Of a stretch of DNA of 60,000 nucleotides, positions 22,772 through 32,670 are shown piece by piece (the first letter of the stretch is position 1; every line of letters begins with the position of its first letter). The position numbers and the translations under genes are program-made. Below the pieces are notes generated by a model. That model saw only the letters and a program-made list of their open reading frames with translations, had not been told where the DNA came from and made no database searches. Source of the DNA: Symsagittifera roscoffensis (Eukaryota > Xenacoelomorpha > Acoela > Convolutidae); the NCBI RefSeq assembly GCF_963678635.1, contig NC_087068.1, forward strand, positions 19,643,789-19,703,788, in the 5' to 3' direction.

Positions 22772-25730
22772 ATGAGTCTAGACACATCAAGGATACCTAA
22801 ACGAGGTAATAGCTCTAGGAAATTCATACCTAAAAAGCAAAGAAGAACAATGACCGACCCTTTTGTGGATCGGATCAAACGAGCCCGGACCGACAAAGGG
22901 GAGACGGTTTCAGGCAGAATGGTTGAAACGAGGAGTCAGAAGACCTCAGAAGAGAGAAAAGAAATGTTAGAAGTGGAGGTCAATACAGACCAGGCCAGGA
23001 ATGACAACCAGGAAGGACATGGACTAGAAGGGAGAGGCAGAAGGCTGGCGAGTGAATCTACTCCGGTAGAACAAGGCCATGATTTTGCCACTTCCACCGG
23101 GACATTGGATCGAGAAGAGATGTCGGAACTGTCCGACATTTCAACTGAAATTGTGGCAACTAGAAAGTCTCCAACAGACAACACCATGATGGCAGGCGGG
23201 ACTGAGAAACAAACAACGTCCTCATCGTTCTCAGAAAGAATGAGGAACACCTTAGGAAACATCTTTCCATTCACCATGGGAGTGGGCACAGGAAATGAAG
23301 GTGAATCCCAGGAGGAAGAAGAGGATGAAGACGAGCAAGTGGATTTTGGATCTCAAGTCAGCCTCTATAGTTCGACCCAGGAGAATGAGGCATACGTCGA
23401 AAGAGAGACTGGAACCATGGACAAATTTGGTGTGGTGATAACGATAAGCAAAGAGGTAAACACACCGGGCCAGTCGATATTCTTCGCGGTTATGACAAGT
23501 TCAGAGCCGCAAACTGGGGAGAGTAGAAACAAAGGGCTAGGCAACGCATTGGCCGATCCTGATGTGGATAATGAAAAGACGTCGAGGCAGAGAGTCAAGG
23601 CCCGAATCTCCACCAGCACGAGGCTACCTGGGACCGACAGGGTTACACCGCCACTAGTGACGCCACTCGTAGATAACGGGGCAGCACTAGAAGGAGCCTT
23701 GAACAACATAGTGGACAGTCTAGGAGAACAAAATGAACAGATGTCCATAAGAATGAGTGAACTAGAAAGAGCAGTTCACATTGAAAGAGAAAGTCTGCTG
23801 GAAGAAATAAACATAACCGCAATAGACAAGAAGTTGGTAGGAGCAAAAAACGCTTGAAAGAAAGAACGGACGAGCACATAGCGAAGAACTTGTCGCGAAT
23901 GACAAGAGAAGCGGAACAGAGAGAGTTACGCTTAAGAGACGACATGGAGAAGTTAAGAATTCAGCAAGAGCAGTCTCTTGGGACTCTTGACACAAAGATA
24001 GACGCGATGATGGAGAGGCGAACCCAGGCTATCATGGCTAGGTTGGACGGGCTACTAGGAAGCAACAGTGGACAAAAAGAAGGGGAACCGAACTCGGGAG
24101 GTCCCAGCAGGGAGCCGAAGGTGAACTTCAATGACCATCAAAGGAGGAGGACATATGGATCCACTAGAGGTAGGGGCAGTTCATCAGGCTATGCCACAAG
24201 GGATAATAGAACATGGGGCCCGAACAGTAGAGCAAGTTCATCGGGGAACAGACAGACCTCTAACGAACGACCAACGCAAGGCACACATGCGACTGGGAGA
24301 AGTGATTCCGGTAACAGGAGATATGCGAGCCCAGGGAGGAGTCATGTGGGCCAAGGGGGAAACACTCACGGCGGGACACTCAAGGGATGCTACGGCAATG
24401 GCCACAGCCTTTGAACCCCTAAACAGGTCTTTGGAGACATTCCTTACAAGGTTATCCAGAACCAATGAACGCAGTGAGAAGTCCAGAAGAGTCTTTAAGA
24501 AACCAAGTTGCTATAAAGACGAATCTGATGGCTGTATTGACACCTGGATAGAGGTAATGAAACTGCATTTCGAGGAAGAGGACTTGTCGGAAAGACAAGA
24601 GTGCAGTGCGCTCACCAGCAACTTGGAAGGGACAGCCCTGAACTGTGTCATCGCCAAGAAGCAATATCAGCGTGACACAGCCGAGAAAATCTTCGAAATC
24701 TTGTTAAACCGTTTTGGATCAGGGGTGCAGGGACACCAGTCAATGATGCGCTTCAAGAAACGGAGGCAACGAGAGGATGAAACGATAGACAGGTTTCTAG
24801 ACGACTTGGAAATGTTGAGAAGACGCAGCCAACCGGATGAGTCAAACCGAAGGATGAACCTGGCAGTAGCCTCAAAATTCATCGATGGTGTGAAGAATGA
24901 TGAACTTCGGACAATGCTGGCAACGCATTACACAACACTATCAACTAATGCGCCGACACCAGAGGAGTTGAGGCTCAAGTCAAAAGAATATCTTTTATTG
25001 AAACCTCCTTCGAGATCTGGTTTTTATAAGAACAATTATGGCAATTTTAACAATGGGCCAGCAAACCAAGGGAACAACTGGTACAAACCGAGGGATGATA
25101 TGGACAAGAGACGCTCTTGTGCCAATTGCGGTTCAACAGACCATCACGTGTCAGCATGCCCAACTTACAAACAAGGCATGAAAGCAATAGGCTTTAGCCT
25201 CGAGGACGAAGATGCGTCAGAAGTTGACCATGAGGATTTCATGAGAGGAGTAATTGCAAAATTCGGCCCGAGGTGTGTCTTTTGCAACTTGGAAGGTCAT
25301 TTTAAATCAGATTGTCCACAATTCTGGGATGCAGTGGCAGACATCAAGCATCCAAGGCATGAGAAATCTTTATCAGGAGTGAAAGCCAGCAAGGCTCGCC
25401 TGTTGAGTGAAGCGGAGGCGCGCAGAAAAGACAAACCGCAGGAGCTGGTGACGAAGAAAATGCAAGCGGTAACTAAAGAGACACGTGAACCGGAATCAGT
25501 GACTGCGGCCGATGTCTTCAAGATTGATTATAGGGCAGCCGCAGGGGATGCTCTGAATAGAGTGCAGCAGGAACTGGTGACGAAAGAGATCGAACAAAAA
25601 GTGAAACTCGAACTGGAGCATGAGAAACTACAGGAGCAACTGAATACCTTCGAAGCAACGGAGGTCGAGGAGACTAAATCACCAAGCAGTTTGAACATGA
25701 AACTTAATGTGATATCCGGTCAGAGGTTCG
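22772..25730 (+). pseudogene. Copy B: gag (matrix-like, capsid, two CCHC zinc knuckles)
   Basis: ATG 22772 begins a basic then acidic N-terminal region with a coiled coil near 23740-23800 (MSELERAVHIERESLLEE). The frame shifts at about 23840-23855, within or near an A6 run, and continues through a coil and an RGRG/Ser-rich segment to about 24400. It then shifts again into a retrotransposon capsid-like domain (VMKLHFEEEDL to FIDGVKNDELRTML). Two CxxCx4Hx4C knuckles lie at 25118-25159 and 25274-25315. A lysine/glutamate-rich, probably helical spacer follows before the protease. Copy A has one continuous frame across the first shift, so the shift is a mutation in copy B. Gag packages element RNA into particles. 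Confidence 0.8.
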
Positions 25731-26990
25731 GCATGGTGCCACAAGGAAGCAAGATACGGTCGATAATCTCAGTGGCTGGACATCAGGTAATCAGAAATCT
25801 GAGTGAACCATCCGAGTTCACTTTGATGCATTTGGACACATATGCAGATTATCTGAGGCAGGTGGAGCCACGCACTGAATCGAGAGCTGTGCGAGCACTA
25901 CTAACAACGGGTGGCCCTCGCATGAAGAAACTTCATGGACGCTACCTGGAGGTCTATGGGCCGTATCAAGTGATGCTGAACGTGGATGGAATCAGTATCT
26001 ACACTAGGACTTATGTAACAACAGATAGTGACCAAATGGGGCAGATCTATTTGGGTGAGGAGGAACTCAAAGTCCGCAGGATAGGCCATGACGCCATGAT
26101 GGAACAAGATGCAGTACACATTGGGTATGAAGCAGATGTGACCGCACATCTGCTCGACACCAACGGAAAGAAAATCGGAGTCACAAGGCTTCTGGACACA
26201 GGAGCGGTAGTGAGTGTGATGCCGATAAAAACTTGGGAAAGAATGGGCTTCACGAGGGAGGATCTAACTCCAACGAATCTCCGACTGGCCGCCGCCAATC
26301 GAGGAGCGATCTACGTAGCTGGAAGAACACCAATAACGGTTCTCCACCTGGAAGGACGGGATCTTTGGATGAGCTTCCTGGTGGTAGAAAATTTGGACGA
26401 CGACGACCAATTCATCTTGGGCAGAGATTTCGTCAGGAATGTTGACGTGATGATTGACTTGAACAACGGTCTGATACGGATTAGAAACCCAGACCGGAAG
26501 TATGTTAGGAAACCAATTAATAGGATAATAACAGACGAAAACAAGGTACCAATTTTTTTAGATAGAAAAGTGAAGCTACAGCCAGGACAAGCTGTGGTGG
26601 CAATTTTTAGAATGAGGAATTTAAATTCGTTAAGCGATAGTAAACAGGTTTGTTTAGTACCGAAACCAGATAGTCAGAGTTCGGTGATTTTTGTCCGGAG
26701 CTTCTCGGTAACGCGAAACGGACTGTGTGTCAGTGTGTTATTGAACACACTGGACACCACGGTTTCAATCCAGCGTGGAGAAAAGCTTGGTTACGCTTTG
26801 CCGATGAGGACCGACTATGAGGAGAAACAAAACTTGAAGAAACACAGTGTGAAAGACTGTCCTTTTCATGCCAATAAAGATAAAATTTTAATGAGGATTA
26901 ATGAATTAAAATCTATTCATAAATTGATTTCAATGAAATCCGAAACGCGCGACGGCTTATCGAGCTGCTCGAATTTTCCGGAACGCCCCT
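25731..26990 (+). pseudogene. Copy B: protease region (retropepsin)
   Basis: In the same long frame as the knuckles (24131-27364). The active-site Asp-Thr-Gly is at 26195-26203 (RLLDTGAVVSVMP), and the flap/second-half motif DQFILGRDFVRNVDVMID follows at about 26407-26460. This is a single-domain aspartic protease that would act as a dimer on the polyprotein. About 250 codons separate the second knuckle from DTG, an unusually long spacer. The domain itself contains no stop in this copy. Confidence 0.8.
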
Positions 26991-28060
26991 CGTCATATGA
27001 ACTAGAATCTGACAAACCAGTTTTGCCAGAGATAGAACATTTAAAAGGGAAAATAGGTGAGGGAGATTTAGAAAAATTGCGGGACCTCTTAAATCGGAAC
27101 GCAGATGTATTTTCAAAACATAAGGCGGATATCGGTTGCTGTAATTTCGTCGAGCACGAAATCGAACTTGAAGAGGGCGCCGTTCCCCAAGGGGAAGGCG
27201 CAAGACGAATGACGCCACACAAGTCGGAAGCGTGCCGAGCGGAAATTGAAATGTTGCTTGAATACAACATGATAGGACCCTCGAAATCGCCATGGGCTTG
27301 CGGGGTAGTAAGGGCGAAGAAGAAAGGGGGCAGTTTAGGTTTTGTTGCGACTTTCGTTACTTGAACGCGGTAACGATAAAAGATGCGTACCCGATACCGC
27401 GAATAGACGAGAGCCTCTCTAAGCTTGGTGATGCCAAGTTCTTCACCACATTGGACTTGGGTTCTGCCTTCTGGCAGGTCCCTCTGCGGAAAAAGGATAG
27501 AGAGAAAACCGGATTCGCGTGCGAATTGGGATTTTACCAGTGGAAGAGGATGCCCTTCGGCTTGTGCAATGCAACGGCCACTTTTCAAAGACTGATGGCT
27601 CAGGCTTTGACCAGAATGACCAAGAAGTACGGGAATCTCTTTATGTGTTACGTGGATGACGTAGTCATAGCGACACCGACCCTGGAAGACCACATTGATA
27701 GGATCGATGAGGTCTTTGGATAAATGAAAAGAGCAGGCTTGAAATGCAAACCATCTAAATGTGAAATCCTTAGGGATTTGATCAAGTACCTGGGAAGAAT
27801 GGTGGACAGGCATGGTGTGAGGCCAGATCCGGAAGCAGTAGAGGCTGTGTTGACATGGAAGGCTCCGAGAACGGACACACAGCTAATGAGCTTCCTAGGG
27901 TTTGCCAATTATTACCGGGAGTTCAATAAAGGATATGCGGACAAGGTGTATCCGATGCAGAAGCTGATGCGCAACAAAGGGAAAAAGTTCGAATGGAACG
28001 ACGAAGCAGAAGTTGCCTTCGAGAACATAAAGCGGGAACTGTGCGAAGCGCCAGTGCTAG
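26991..28060 (+). pseudogene. Copy B: reverse transcriptase
   Basis: The N-terminal block VEHEIELEEGAVPQGEGARR is followed by RAEIEMLLEYNMIGPSKSPW, typical of Ty3/gypsy RT starts. A one-base shift in the purine run at about 27315-27335 breaks the frame. The palm then follows: FTTLDLGSAFWQVPL (first Asp), KRMPFGLCNATATFQRLM, and YVDD at 27649-27660. A TAA stop (27721-27723) follows, then the thumb and connection with SFLGFANYYREFNKGYA. The catalytic triad is present; the frame is not. Confidence 0.85.
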
Positions 28061-28500
28061 GCATGCCTACAGAAAAGGGCACAGACGCATCGGTAGTAGC
28101 CATCTCAGGAATTTTGCATCAGGAGCAAGAATGGAACGGAAGAACAGTTCTCCGTCCCATTGCATACGGCAGCAAGGTCTTGAGTGACACTGAGATGAAA
28201 TATGGCGCACCATGTTTGCAGTAGTCACATTTGTGGAAAAATACCGCGCATACTTGGGGAGCGCTCCCTTTAAGTTACGCGTAGACAACAGAGCGATATC
28301 CTGGTTGAAGACCTACTCGATGGATCAGAGTTACATTGGTAGATGAATAGTAAGATTGGATGGCTACCACATGATAATCGAGCACAGGATGCGTGATAAA
28401 CAACAGAATGCTGACAGCCTCAGTAAGAAAACTGAGTTCTATGAAAGATTGGAGCAGAAGCAAGCCAATCAAGCAGAAATAAAGGAGGGATTCTCGTTTC
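28061..28500 (+). pseudogene. Copy B: RNase H
   Basis: The first catalytic Asp is in TDASVVAISG, the next acidic positions are in DTEMKYGAP and RVDNRAISWL, and the last Asp is in QQNADSLSKK. Compared with copy A, copy B lacks five codons just before TDAS and has lost about 10 bases after GAP (28210-28215), shifting the frame. A TGA at 28344-28346 sits where related elements usually have Trp. It degrades the RNA strand during reverse transcription in an intact element. Confidence 0.75.
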
Positions 28501-29850
28501 TGGACAAAGAAACCTATGAAGCGCTTCCCTTAACCAGATGGTTGGACAAGTCTGGACATCCAATTCCAGGACACCCCGAGTTACCTGTAGAGAAAGCAGC
28601 CGAGATAAAGATCCTGTCCAAGGAGGACCCGGTCCCCTTGGATCTGTTGCTGCGCTCGAATCTGGTCCAGCAAGAACTCTCTCGCATGAACATAAACAGC
28701 CTCTCATTATTGGATAAAACGGTGCAGGTCACATCGCAAGTGATGCGGATGCTGGGTGGATTGTTAGAAAGAGAAGTGACCAGAGATGACCCCGAGTGGA
28801 CAGCAGCAGTGGTATTGCTAACAGTCAGTGAGAAGGTGAAGATCATGCCGTCCAGACGACAACACGAAGAGAACGAGAGGGATTGTAGGATAATAGTTCA
28901 CTAACTAGTATCCTCAATACCCCACGAGATTTTAACCAGTACTTCTTACGGACGGAAAGTACAGGGAAGCAGTACGCGTAGGAAAACCGTTACCTTCGTG
29001 GATCAGGATAAAGAAGGTGAGAAGGTAGAACAAAACCTGCTGCAAGATTGTTTGTCCGGGGAGACGAACGATGAGAAGAGCCAGCAAGTACAAGATCAAC
29101 ACCCGGGACAAGAAAGTTTGTCCGGTGAGTCTGAGATAGATGAAAAAGTTCCTGATGAGAAATAGGACCTGGCGAACAAGGTTTTGCCTGGGCAGTTCAG
29201 ATGGATGCGAAGAAGGCACAGACATGATCTGGAGGAGCGTGCCAACTCCATCACAACTTCTTCAACAGATGACAATTCCCGAAACTCAGGAATTGACACC
29301 TATTCAGACAGGAACTCGCGCTCGGGATCAGAACTGTCCGAACTAGCGATCCACACACTACTAGTGGAAACTCGGGCAAGGGATCTGGACAGAGAGGTGT
29401 ACCAGGATCCTGACAGTGATCGCTACCTTATACCAAGCGGAAGAGTCTTTGACAACGCAGCGGATGATTTGGAGACAATAGCGGTATCGAAACGTTCGAT
29501 AAGTCTGTTGCCACAAAAAGAGGTAGTCAGGACTGATCTTCAGCCGTTCCAGCAAGAAACACAGCCGCTGGCGAAGATTTGGTGCGTTAAGATGGAAGAA
29601 GACACACATCAGACCAATGAGCTGAATAGTCAGATGAGGGTCATGAAGAAGTACTTGAAGGCGAGGTACAGACTCTCGGATCTTCTCAGGGCGCAGAGAA
29701 ATGATCGCATGACAAGCAACCTGAAAAAGTGGATCGAGAAAGGTTCTCCCGATAAAGGGGACCTCGAGGAAGATAGTTATCGCATCCTGAGACAGTACTT
29801 CATGCAGAAGGAAGGGAGGTTATATTTGAACAAAGACGGGATTGTGGCTT
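28501..29850 (+). pseudogene. Copy B: linker between RNase H and integrase
   Basis: A single frame continues from 28356 to 30650 with two in-frame stops, TAA 28902-28904 and TAG 29163-29165. The sequence is charged and repetitive in style (for example two copies of LSGES/LSGET-like text near 29050-29130), with no enzymatic motif. The part from about 29500 aligns with copy A 5701-6078. Confidence 0.55.
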
Positions 29851-30950
29851 GCAAAAGAAGAGAGGAAGACAGAGTCCTATACAAGTATAACGCGATAGTG
29901 TTACCGCAACTCTATCAGACAGAACTATTATTCAGGTCGCATGATCAGATGGGCCATCAGGTGATCGACAAGGTACATCAGAGGATCCTGAAGCGCTTCG
30001 AGTGGCCTGGATTGAAAAAGGCATGTGAGAATTGGGTGACAGCGTGCCTGTCATGCCAACAGGTCAAGGATTCAAGGAAATTGCGATTTCCTTTACAATC
30101 GATCGAGTCGTCTGAATTCAACGAGGTGGTGCAGATAGATCACCAAAAGATATGCATGACAGACAGCGGTTATAACCAAGTCCTGGTCATGATAGATCAC
30201 TTTACGAAGTATGCAGAGGCCGTGCCCTGCATAATTGCCTCGGCGGAAGAGACATGCGACCACCTGATCAATACGTGGATAGCGAGACATGGTTGTCCGA
30301 TGACGTTTCAATCAGATAATGGAACAGCTTTCGTAGGAGAGCTTACGAAAGAGCTTATGAGACGCTCGCAGGTTGCTCAGGCTCACTCCACGACATACCA
30401 CCCCCAGACGAATGGCTTAGTGGAAAGACAGAATAGGACGTTAGTGTCGATGCTGAGAGTATATTGTTCCAGGTACATGACCGATTGGGACAGATACCTT
30501 CCACAGGTGATGGGAGCCTATAATAGCACGCAACACTCCACCACTGGAGTTAGTCCACACATGATGCTAACTGGACACGAGAAGTCTTTACCCTTAACCT
30601 TTTTCTACCCAGAGTATGAGGGAAAGAAAAATCTCCACAGGTCTATGTGAGGGATGTGATCAGACGTCAACAGGAGTTGAACGATTTATGCAGACAAAAT
30701 ACTCAGCAAGCACAGGCAAGGCAGAGGAAAAAATTCGACAAGAAAGCAGCTGGTGTAAAAGCTTACAAGGTGAGAGATTACGTATGGGTATTTCAGAACG
30801 TTATACCACCGAAAGGAACGAAAAAACTTGGAACTTAAAAAAGTGGAGGGGACCCTTCATGATAACGGAAGTGCACCAGGAGGGACGCTTTTATAGACTG
30901 AATACTAGCCGAGCCGCCCACTACGAGAACATTAAGCCACACAATCCATC
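29851..30950 (+). pseudogene. Copy B: integrase with HHCC, DDE and GPF-type C-terminus
   Basis: The zinc-binding N-domain shows SHDQMGH and CLSCQ (about 29936-30060). The catalytic core shows VQIDHQK (Asp), FQSDNGTAF (Asp) and NGLVERQNR (Glu) between about 30125 and 30435. The frame shifts at about 30620-30650, then again at about 30838, where WRGPFMITEV and FYRLNTSRAAHYENIKPHNP form a GPY/F-like C-terminal module. It would insert element DNA into chromosomes. No chromodomain is seen. Confidence 0.85.
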
Positions 30951-31600
30951 GACAAAAGACTGGTGTATACCTGCAGACATGGAAGAACGGGATTATCTAA
31001 TGATGGATCCTGCTTGTGAGGTCAACGAGAAGGGCACCAGGGAGAAGAACGATGGAAACGAAGTCGTGGAGGAAGGAATGGATACACCGCAGGACCTGGA
31101 TCCAAACGAGGTGATCGGAGCGGACGATGAAACCTTACCCTACGCAGAGGAGGATTGGCAGGATCCCGAACAGATAGAGATTCCCAAGAACTTGGAACCG
31201 GATCTTCCGTTCACGATACAGACTTGTCAGAAGGACGGGACAAGACCAAGAAAGAAATATAATCCTTACGATGACGACTTTGTAGTGGATAGGTTAGATC
31301 TGAAGAAGATAGTGGAAGAAGAAGTGGGTCTAGAAGAAATAATAGTGTCACAAGACATTGACATAGTCAATGATCACGACGATGAGTGGGTCGACGACCG
31401 GTCGAAACCCGAGGTAGAATTCGACGACGAGCAACAGCAGTCATATGAACATGACCTGACGAACCTGCGTGTCTTAGAGTGGCTGAACGAAATGACCTCG
31501 GACCCAGAGGGGACCAGCGTCACGATTCAAGACGTAGATCGTGAAAGCATGAAATACATCAAGACCGAACGAGATGATCCTCCTGGGAAGGACAACTACT
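30951..31600 (+). pseudogene. Copy B: acidic linker between integrase and macro domain
   Basis: Continues the integrase frame. It is rich in Glu and Asp, with DPEQIEIPKNLEPDLPFT, NPYDDDFVVDRLDLKK and VTIQDVDRESMKYIK. All three are conserved in copy A. A one-base shift near 31585 moves the true frame; after the shift it reads LIPASNLDLIPG. Confidence 0.6.
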
Positions 31601-31640
31601 CATTCCAGCTTCTAACCTCGACTTGATACCCGGTATGTGA

Positions 31641-32288
31641 TCGACGGGGAAGTCGATGGATATTTTTGTCCGGGGAGTGGGGGTAGGACTTACCCACACT
31701 GAAAACTTGATAATAAAAAAATTAAGAGTAGCAAGAGAAACAGGAGACTTAGAAGCAGAGACAGGCGAAGAACCTAAGAAACCTGACATAGGGAGGGTAG
31801 TTGAGTCATATTTTAACTTACCAAATGAATATTCAAGTAACATAATACTAACAGACAGTGATTTCATACTCACAAATAGAACATGTGCGATAGCAATCAC
31901 AGCAGACATGAGTTTTAGGACGGCGTTAGCGGCACATTTTAAGAGAGAATACAAAAACGTAGAGTTCCTTTGGAAGCAACGACCAGGAGTAGGGGGCGTA
32001 GCAGCCTTACCTCCGGCGGCGTCACAGATAGCGGGAAAATACCTATGCTTCTTGGTGACGAGGGCGACGGAGAAGCAGCACGTGGACCCAGAGAACCTAG
32101 TCTTATCGTTGACGAGGTTGAGAGACTTCCTCGTTGAAATGGACGTGAAGGAGCTCTCGCTTCCAGTGTACGATCCAAACAGAGGACGACTGCATCCTCG
32201 GGAGTTGTACGCGCTTGTACACGTGATATTCTCTGATACTAGTATACAAGTACATTTACATAAGAAATATTACTTAAGTATACGCTGA
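31641..32288 (+). pseudogene. Copy B: macro domain (TARG1/Poa1p-like) at the end of pol
   Basis: A frame of about 215 codons. From residue 60: ILTDSDFILTNRTCAIAITA, then DMSFRTALAAHFKREY. Later come PGVGGVAAL, GKYLCFLVTRATEKQ, NLVLSLTRLRDFLVE, VKELSLPVYDPNRGRL and ALVHVIFSDTSIQVHLH. This order (core strand, A-D, loop, Y-x-x-LVT, helix with NL, 'LP', 'VHVIF') matches Poa1p/TARG1-type macro domains, which bind or hydrolyse ADP-ribose derivatives. The usual glycine-rich first loop is FRTALA here, so binding may be altered. A TGA (31638-31640) just upstream replaces an Arg codon of copy A. The 3' stop at 32288 looks like the natural end. Confidence 0.72.
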
Positions 32289-32670
32289 GTGACGTGCGAG
32301 AAGGTGTTAGGCTAAAAACTAAGTTGTATGTAATGTGTGATATGTGTGTTATGTTATGTTATGTGTTATGTTATTAAGCTCTTGGTTAAGAAGGGGTTAG
32401 TGACCATGAACAACTGAATGACGATCTTAGGAATAGATCTAAAGCTTGGACTGTCCAATCTTAGGTCGAATTCCAAAGTTTTAGAGACCGATTGATTTTG
32501 ATAAATTTTAGAATAAAAATCTTCTTATCTGACTGTTTTAAATAAATTTTAACGATATCTGTTAAGGTGAAACTGACAAGTGTGATATTTGTGACTTCTT
32601 TTCTAGATCCTGATTGATCATTTAATCAAATAAACCTTTGAATCAAATCGAATCGAACTTGAAGAACAGA
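32289..32670 (+). other. Spacer between pol-macro and SGNH ORF
   Basis: Non-coding, with a TGTGTTATGTTATG-type repeat near 32340-32370. TTCTTTTCTAG at 32597-32607 resembles a 3' splice site 64 bases before the next ATG. The block TGATTGATCA is partly conserved in copy A, but the AG is not. Confidence 0.45.

Larger units (their letters stand above)
19372..22988 (+). repeat. 1811-bp tandem duplication in leader and gag start
   Basis: 19372-21177 is repeated at 21183-22988 (offset 1811). I counted three single-base differences by eye. Five bases (TGGAG) sit at the join. The first unit ends in a truncated gag start and the second runs into full gag. It may be a very recent duplication or an assembly artefact. 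Confidence 0.9.
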
